Part shown: piece by piece, positions 60,352 to 64,000 of the stretch
How positions within the stretch are numbered: the stretch's first letter is position 1
Layout of the letters: every line of letters starts with the position of its first letter
Assembly (NCBI GenBank): GCA_965197455.1
Contig: OZ240208.1
Coordinates: 1,860,001 to 1,924,000, forward strand
From: JAGWBD01 sp965197455
Lineage (GTDB): Bacteria > Chloroflexota > Anaerolineae > Aggregatilineales > Phototrophicaceae
Length of the DNA: 64,000 nucleotides
Direction: 5' to 3'
Notes under the pieces: generated by a model
Told to the model about the DNA's origin: nothing
The model's input: the letters and a program-made list of their open reading frames with translations, nothing else
Database searches by the model: none
Position numbers and translations under genes: made by a program

Positions 60352-61826
60352 CAGGTTGCCTCACGATAGCGCCGGGTGATGGCGCCGCTGACGACATTGA
60401 AGCCCAGTGTGAGCAGGAAGAGCAGCAGGCCGATGGCGAAGAGGCTGTTGTAATCGACGGTGTTGTAGCTGATGTCACCGCCAGAGATGCGCACGATATG
60501 CCCGGTCATGGTCTCCGCGCCTTCAAGCGGATTGAAGGTGAAGTTGGGGCCGGCGCCCGCCGCCAGCGCCACAATCATGGTTTCGCCCACCGCGCGTGAG
60601 ATTCCCAGCAGGAAGGCGGCCATGATGCCCGAGATGGCCGCGGGCAGCACCGCGCGGCGTATGGTCTCCTGGCGCGTGGCGCCAAGGGCGTAAGAGGCCT
60701 CGCGCAGAGCACGCGGCACCGCCGCCAGCGCATCCTCGCTGATGGAGGCGATGGTGGGAACGATCATGATGCCCATCACCAGGCCGGCCGAGAGCGTATT
60801 GAACTGCTTCACCTGCGGCCCGATGAGTTGCTGCAGCAGCGGCGTCATCCAGGTGAGCGCGAAGTAGCCAAACACGACCGTCGGCACGCCCACCAGCAGC
60901 TCCAGCACGGGCTTGACCAGGGAGCGCGTTCGCGCGCTGGCGAATTCGCTGAGGTAGACCGCCACGCCCAGGCCCAGTGGCAGCGCCAGCAGCAGCGCGA
61001 AGAAGGTCGTCATCAGCGTGGCGTTCAGCAGCGGCCAGATGCCCAGGCGGCCCAGTTGCGGGTTCCAGTGCGTCCCGGTCAGAAACTCCTTCAGGGACAC
61101 GGCGGCCGGGCTGAAGAGCGGCAGGCCGGCGTCGTGACGGGCGGGGAGGCTGCCCTCAGCGCCGCGCCGCACCCCCAGCATGTCGGAATGCGGCACAACC
61201 CTCAGCACGCGCATGATTTCCTCGTCCGCGCGCAGCAGGTCATCCGCGCTGAAGGCGGCAGCGGCGCCAGGTGCCAGCTGGATGACGGTGTCTTTAGCGC
61301 TCATGTTCGCGCCAAGCAGCACGGTGCGCTCGTTGTGTACAAACACAGGCGTGTCGGCGCCATGCGCGAGGGCCTGGCTGCCGTTGACGCCTCGTTCCAC
61401 CTCAAGCCCGGCGCGGTCGGCCGCCAGCACACGCAGCTGCTCGCCGCCCAGCGCAAGAATCTGACCCTCGTGGAAGGGCAATGAGGCGCGTTCGTCGAGG
61501 TTGAGCGCCAGGCGCTGGCCCTGCGTGTCCAGCGCCGCAGCCAGTGCGACCTCCTGCCCAAGGTTGGTCACCACGGCGCGCTCCACCGTAGCGAACTTCA
61601 CCTGCTGCCAGGCGCGCTGGCTGAAGAACAGCAGCGAGTTCTGGCCGAGGGTGAAGAGAATGCCGGCGGTGGAGAGGATGGAGACCAGCGCGCAGAGCAG
61701 CAGCAGGATGCGAAAGAAGGATTCGACGGGGCGCGGCCGACGTTTGAGGCTGCGCGTGCGCAGCGCCTTTTCAAGCGTGGCGGCCTTCGTCGTTTGCAGC
61801 CGTTGCGCCGCCTGATATTGCGCCAT
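60351..61826 (-). CDS. pstC: Phosphate ABC transporter permease PstC with large external insert
   Basis: This 491-residue permease has the core motifs of PstC (LPLGLGVAVYLSEFA, LLVGVPTVVFGYFALTW, AVPRALREASYALGATRQET, SRAVGETMIV). An extra extracytoplasmic region of about 160 residues (83-240) lies between the first helix and the EFLTGTHWNP motif. Within it two related segments recur: LEVERGVNGSQALAHGADT (141-159) and LGVRRGAEGSLPARHDAGL (217-235). I start at ATG 61826; the frame is open upstream through the promoter. Confidence 0.93.
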   Translation of the reverse strand: MAQYQAAQRLQTTKAATLEKALRTRSLKRRPRPVESFFRILLLLCALVSILSTAGILFTLGQNSLLFFSQRAWQQVKFATVERAVVTNLGQEVALAAALDTQGQRLALNLDERASLPFHEGQILALGGEQLRVLAADRAGLEVERGVNGSQALAHGADTPVFVHNERTVLLGANMSAKDTVIQLAPGAAAAFSADDLLRADEEIMRVLRVVPHSDMLGVRRGAEGSLPARHDAGLPLFSPAAVSLKEFLTGTHWNPQLGRLGIWPLLNATLMTTFFALLLALPLGLGVAVYLSEFASARTRSLVKPVLELLVGVPTVVFGYFALTWMTPLLQQLIGPQVKQFNTLSAGLVMGIMIVPTIASISEDALAAVPRALREASYALGATRQETIRRAVLPAAISGIMAAFLLGISRAVGETMIVALAAGAGPNFTFNPLEGAETMTGHIVRISGGDISYNTVDYNSLFAIGLLLFLLTLGFNVVSGAITRRYREAT

Positions 61827-61867
61827 ATGCCTGCCAGTCGTCACTTCGGAATGCGTATACGAGCGGC

Positions 61868-61922
61868 AGTATAGTAGCCCACAGGTTAAGAAAGTGGCCA
61901 TTTGTGTTAAATCGGGATTAAA
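61868..61922 (-). promoter_or_regulatory. pstC promoter with candidate PHO-box-like repeats
   Basis: On the reverse strand the -10 TATACT (61868-61873) has no recognisable -35. Instead hexamers TTTAAT (61917-61922), TTTAAC (61906-61911) and TTAACC (61884-61889) are spaced by 11 and 22 bases, ending 10 bases ahead of the -10. Spacing by helical turns of 11 bases and this position resemble PhoB/PhoP boxes, which replace the -35 of phosphate-starvation promoters. Confidence 0.5.
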
Positions 61923-62000
61923 GCGCCTGCCGCGGGTCGGCTCAGTGGCGGGGATATTGCAGAATGCTTGTGACAGACTACAGCCCGACGCCAGGCACAA

Positions 62001-62009
62001 TGTTATACT
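62001..62009 (+). promoter_or_regulatory. Extended -10 promoter of the coiled-coil protein
   Basis: TGTTATACT lies 41 bases before ATG 62051, which has AGGAG four bases upstream. It faces away from the pstC promoter about 130 bases off. Confidence 0.55.
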
Positions 62010-62050
62010 CCCGCGCTGCGCCCGCGGGCAGCGATCAGGGAAGCAGGAGT

Positions 62051-63229
62051 ATGAGCAGCTTTTTCTTCAACACGCGCGATGACTTTCATTACGATCACAG
62101 CGGCTACTACGGCTACATCGTCTTCAACGGCGAAAAGAAAACGCTCGACGGCCTGCTGAAAACGCTGGGCCAGGGTGCGCGGCCCAACGGCCTGGGCTGG
62201 TACCGCTATGGCAAGAGCTTCCGCCCGGCCAACGATGGCAGGATGTATGACTGGTACGTGCGCCTGCACAGCGGCGGCACGGACAAGCCGGTCGCGCAGG
62301 TTGTCGATGACTTTCTGCGTCAGCATCTGGAGCCGCCGAAGGCCACGCCCCGACCACCGGAAACAGAGAAGCTCGTGCAGGATTTGCTGCTGGAGACACT
62401 GGAGCATTATGACCAATCGGTCGAAGAGCTGAAGCATGGCTTCAGTGAGTTGAAGAGTGAAATACAAGCTAGTTCGGCCGCCCAGGTTGAGCTAAGGGAT
62501 ACTGTAGAGCAGGGTACAGTCAACCACGCGACGCTGGAAGAAACACGACATGAACTCGAGAGAACGCAAGAGAAACTGGTAGAGGTAGAGCAAAGAAATG
62601 CCGACCTAGAGACAAAGAGCAAACACCTGGAGAATGAACTGTCTCATAGCGGAAGCGGCGGCCTTAATGATGAACTAAAACGTACAGAAAAGGCAAAAGA
62701 AAAAATTGAAAAGGAAAAGGATGACCTCAAGCACGAGATGATACTCCTGAGGAATTCTCTAAAGGACGCAGAAAGCGCCAGGGACAACTGGAAAGAGCAG
62801 TTTGAAATGGTAAGCGAAGAACATGGCCGTTTGCAGGATGAGTTGGATCCAGTTAGCAAATCAGACTCCGAAATAAAGGCTGATCAGCATTCAAATCTCA
62901 ATTTAGAGACTGTCCTTGGCGTTGTCCTTCCTGAGTTGCGTTTGGTCGAGAGTTCCTGGGATCATCTCAAGTTCGGTGAACTGAACCATGAACCCGTTCT
63001 ACGCAGGCTTCGTAGCATCGTGCGAGACCAACAAGTACCGGGCAGCAAGGCTGTGCAGGGAGCCAATAACTGGATGGAACTGCATATTGACCGTCAGTAC
63101 TGGCGTCTCTATTACTGCAGAAAGAACAGCCTGGTTGGTGACAAGGTCGTTGCCATGATTGGCAAAAAAGGTGATCAGCTTCAGGATATCAACTGGCTGA
63201 GTGACAACCCGCCGGAGACCTGTCTGTAG
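62051..63229 (+). CDS. Coiled-coil protein with a RelE-like C-terminal segment
   Basis: This 392-residue protein starts at ATG 62051 after AGGAG. Residues 1-100 form a compact, aromatic-rich domain (HSGYYGYIVFNGEKKTLDGL, GLGWYRYGKSFRPANDGRMY). Residues 110-280 are a long, highly charged coiled coil. The C-terminal 60 (ELHIDRQYWRLYYCRKNSL, VVAMIGKKGDQLQDINWL) resemble the strand pattern of RelE/HigB-type proteins. The coiled-coil part is AT-richer than its ends, suggesting mosaic origin. It sits in the opposite direction between pstS and pstC. Function unknown. Confidence 0.7.
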   Translation: MSSFFFNTRDDFHYDHSGYYGYIVFNGEKKTLDGLLKTLGQGARPNGLGWYRYGKSFRPANDGRMYDWYVRLHSGGTDKPVAQVVDDFLRQHLEPPKATPRPPETEKLVQDLLLETLEHYDQSVEELKHGFSELKSEIQASSAAQVELRDTVEQGTVNHATLEETRHELERTQEKLVEVEQRNADLETKSKHLENELSHSGSGGLNDELKRTEKAKEKIEKEKDDLKHEMILLRNSLKDAESARDNWKEQFEMVSEEHGRLQDELDPVSKSDSEIKADQHSNLNLETVLGVVLPELRLVESSWDHLKFGELNHEPVLRRLRSIVRDQQVPGSKAVQGANNWMELHIDRQYWRLYYCRKNSLVGDKVVAMIGKKGDQLQDINWLSDNPPETCL

Positions 63230-63253
63230 CATACGCGGGCCAGCGCCGGCTAA

Positions 63254-63296
63254 ACACAAATTGCGGCGGGTGATGGCCCGCCGCCTTCGTGTTTTC
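63254..63296. terminator. Bidirectional terminator between the coiled-coil gene and pstS
   Basis: A stem GCGGCGGG/CCCGCCGC (63263-63284, loop TGATGG) is extended by outer ACAC/GTGT pairing and followed by GTTTTC on the forward strand. On the reverse strand AATTTGTG follows. It serves both convergent genes. Confidence 0.75.
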
Positions 63297-63312
63297 TGAT
63301 TGGCTGTCGGGC

Positions 63313-64000
63313 TCAGCTGCCGGTGGCCGCCGTCACCAGCAGGCGCGAACGGTTCAGCCCCCAGACGTCCGCCGGGAAGTAACCGGCCGCCTCAACTTCG
63401 TCGTTCACCACGGCCATGTAGTAGGTCAGGAAGTCGCCCACCTGCGGTCGTTGCGCGATGATCTCCGGCGCGGCGTAGATGAAGAGCGGGCGCGCCAGCG
63501 GATAGCTGCCATCGTCCACGCTACTGCCGGCCGGCGTCACATTTTCGATCGCGACCGCGTGCAGGATGTCGCTGTTGGCCTCGTAGTAAGCGTAGCCGAA
63601 GAAGCCCACGGCGTAGGGGTTGCCCGCAACGCCGTTGACCAGCACGTTGTCATCCTCGCTGAGGCTGGTGTGCAGTGCGTCCAGAATGGGCGCGTGGTCC
63701 TTGTTGAAGACCGCTTCCACGAAGGTGTCAAAGGTGCCGCTGTCGGTGCCCGGGATGAAGCGCTCGATCGGCTCCGCGGGCCAGTCCGCGTTGACATCCT
63801 GCCAGGTGTCGGCCGTGCTGAAGAGGCGGGCCAGTTGCTCCAGGCTCAAATTGTCGGCGAAGTCGTTTTCACTGTTGATGACTATGGCCAGGGCATCCGT
63901 GCCCACACGCAGCGGGAAGACGCTGCGGCCAATTCTGTGACAGTGTTCCACCTCGGCGTCCCTGATCGGGCGGCTGGCGGCAGCGATGTCGGTCACGCCC
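63313..64000 (-). CDS. pstS: Phosphate-binding protein PstS (5' end outside the window)
   Basis: The C-terminal 229 or so residues of a PstS-type binding protein are present; the start lies beyond the window edge. It shows the family's VTDIAAASRPI, LRVGTDALAIVINSEN, LSLEQLARLFS, the phosphate-binding loop FIPGTDSGTFDTF, and the late YPLARPLFIY. It delivers phosphate to PstC/PstA. Its stop is followed by a bidirectional terminator, so it is probably transcribed separately from pstCAB. Confidence 0.9.
   Translation of the reverse strand, partial: GVTDIAAASRPIRDAEVEHCHRIGRSVFPLRVGTDALAIVINSENDFADNLSLEQLARLFSTADTWQDVNADWPAEPIERFIPGTDSGTFDTFVEAVFNKDHAPILDALHTSLSEDDNVLVNGVAGNPYAVGFFGYAYYEANSDILHAVAIENVTPAGSSVDDGSYPLARPLFIYAAPEIIAQRPQVGDFLTYYMAVVNDEVEAAGYFPADVWGLNRSRLLVTAATGS

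Overview
The window is high-GC bacterial chromosome with tightly packed genes, many joined by 1, 4 or 8 base overlaps. The gene content fits a heterotrophic Chloroflexota (Anaerolineae/Caldilineae-like) bacterium: two Uma2-type proteins, oligopeptide-type and alpha-glucoside-type ABC importers, secreted proteins with LysM and SH3b domains, WD40 propeller proteins, and a membrane gene cluster resembling DUF6754 loci. This placement comes from gene content, not from a marker-gene tree, so it is an inference.

Layout. 1-12999: two Uma2-like genes flank a reverse-strand locus for import and hydrolysis (GH32-like hydrolase, sulfatase, family 5 solute-binding protein, two permeases, two ATPases) and a forward group (VOC protein, amidohydrolase, Rieske protein). 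13014-16673: an alpha-glucoside-type ABC importer (binding protein and two permeases) with a LacI-like palindrome upstream. 16956-18386: glnA with an unusual control region. 18665-20278: secreted LysM glycosidase. 20371-25135: six-gene membrane cluster of unknown function. 25298-29246: YceD-like protein, PucR regulator, secreted HNH-type nuclease. 29365-33700: ATC hydrolase-like protein, glycosyltransferase, DUF89 phosphatase, nitroreductase and small proteins. 33701-34619: AT-rich island. 34637-41448: gatB, lactate permease, methyltransferase, HEAT-like protein, toxin-antitoxin pair, amino-acid-type binding protein. 41493-46050: moxR, uppS, frr, rlmB, cysS. 46308-49919: coiled-coil membrane protein, GH51 arabinofuranosidase, SDR, tRNA-Phe, uracil-DNA glycosylase. 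49989-54245: three tandem secreted WD40 paralogs. 54440-58041: heterodimeric ABC exporter. 58064-64000: pstB, pstA, pstC and partial pstS, with an opposite-strand gene between pstS and pstC.

How the parts fit. The first half looks like a polysaccharide scavenging lifestyle: hydrolases and sulfatase release products, and dedicated ABC importers take them up. In both importer operons a strong hairpin follows the binding-protein gene, which would let the binding protein be made in excess over the permeases. Nitrogen (glnA) and phosphate (pst) assimilation genes carry their own candidate operators.

Most notable: (1) three tandem secreted proteins in which a seven-bladed WD40 propeller appears to be inserted inside a single SH3b domain; (2) the uncharacterised, translationally coupled membrane cluster; (3) PstC and PstA with large extra external domains; (4) a recurring extended -10 promoter, twice placed so close to the start codon that the mRNA should be leaderless; (5) active-site or ligand substitutions in the Uma2-like, GH32-like and uracil-DNA glycosylase proteins.
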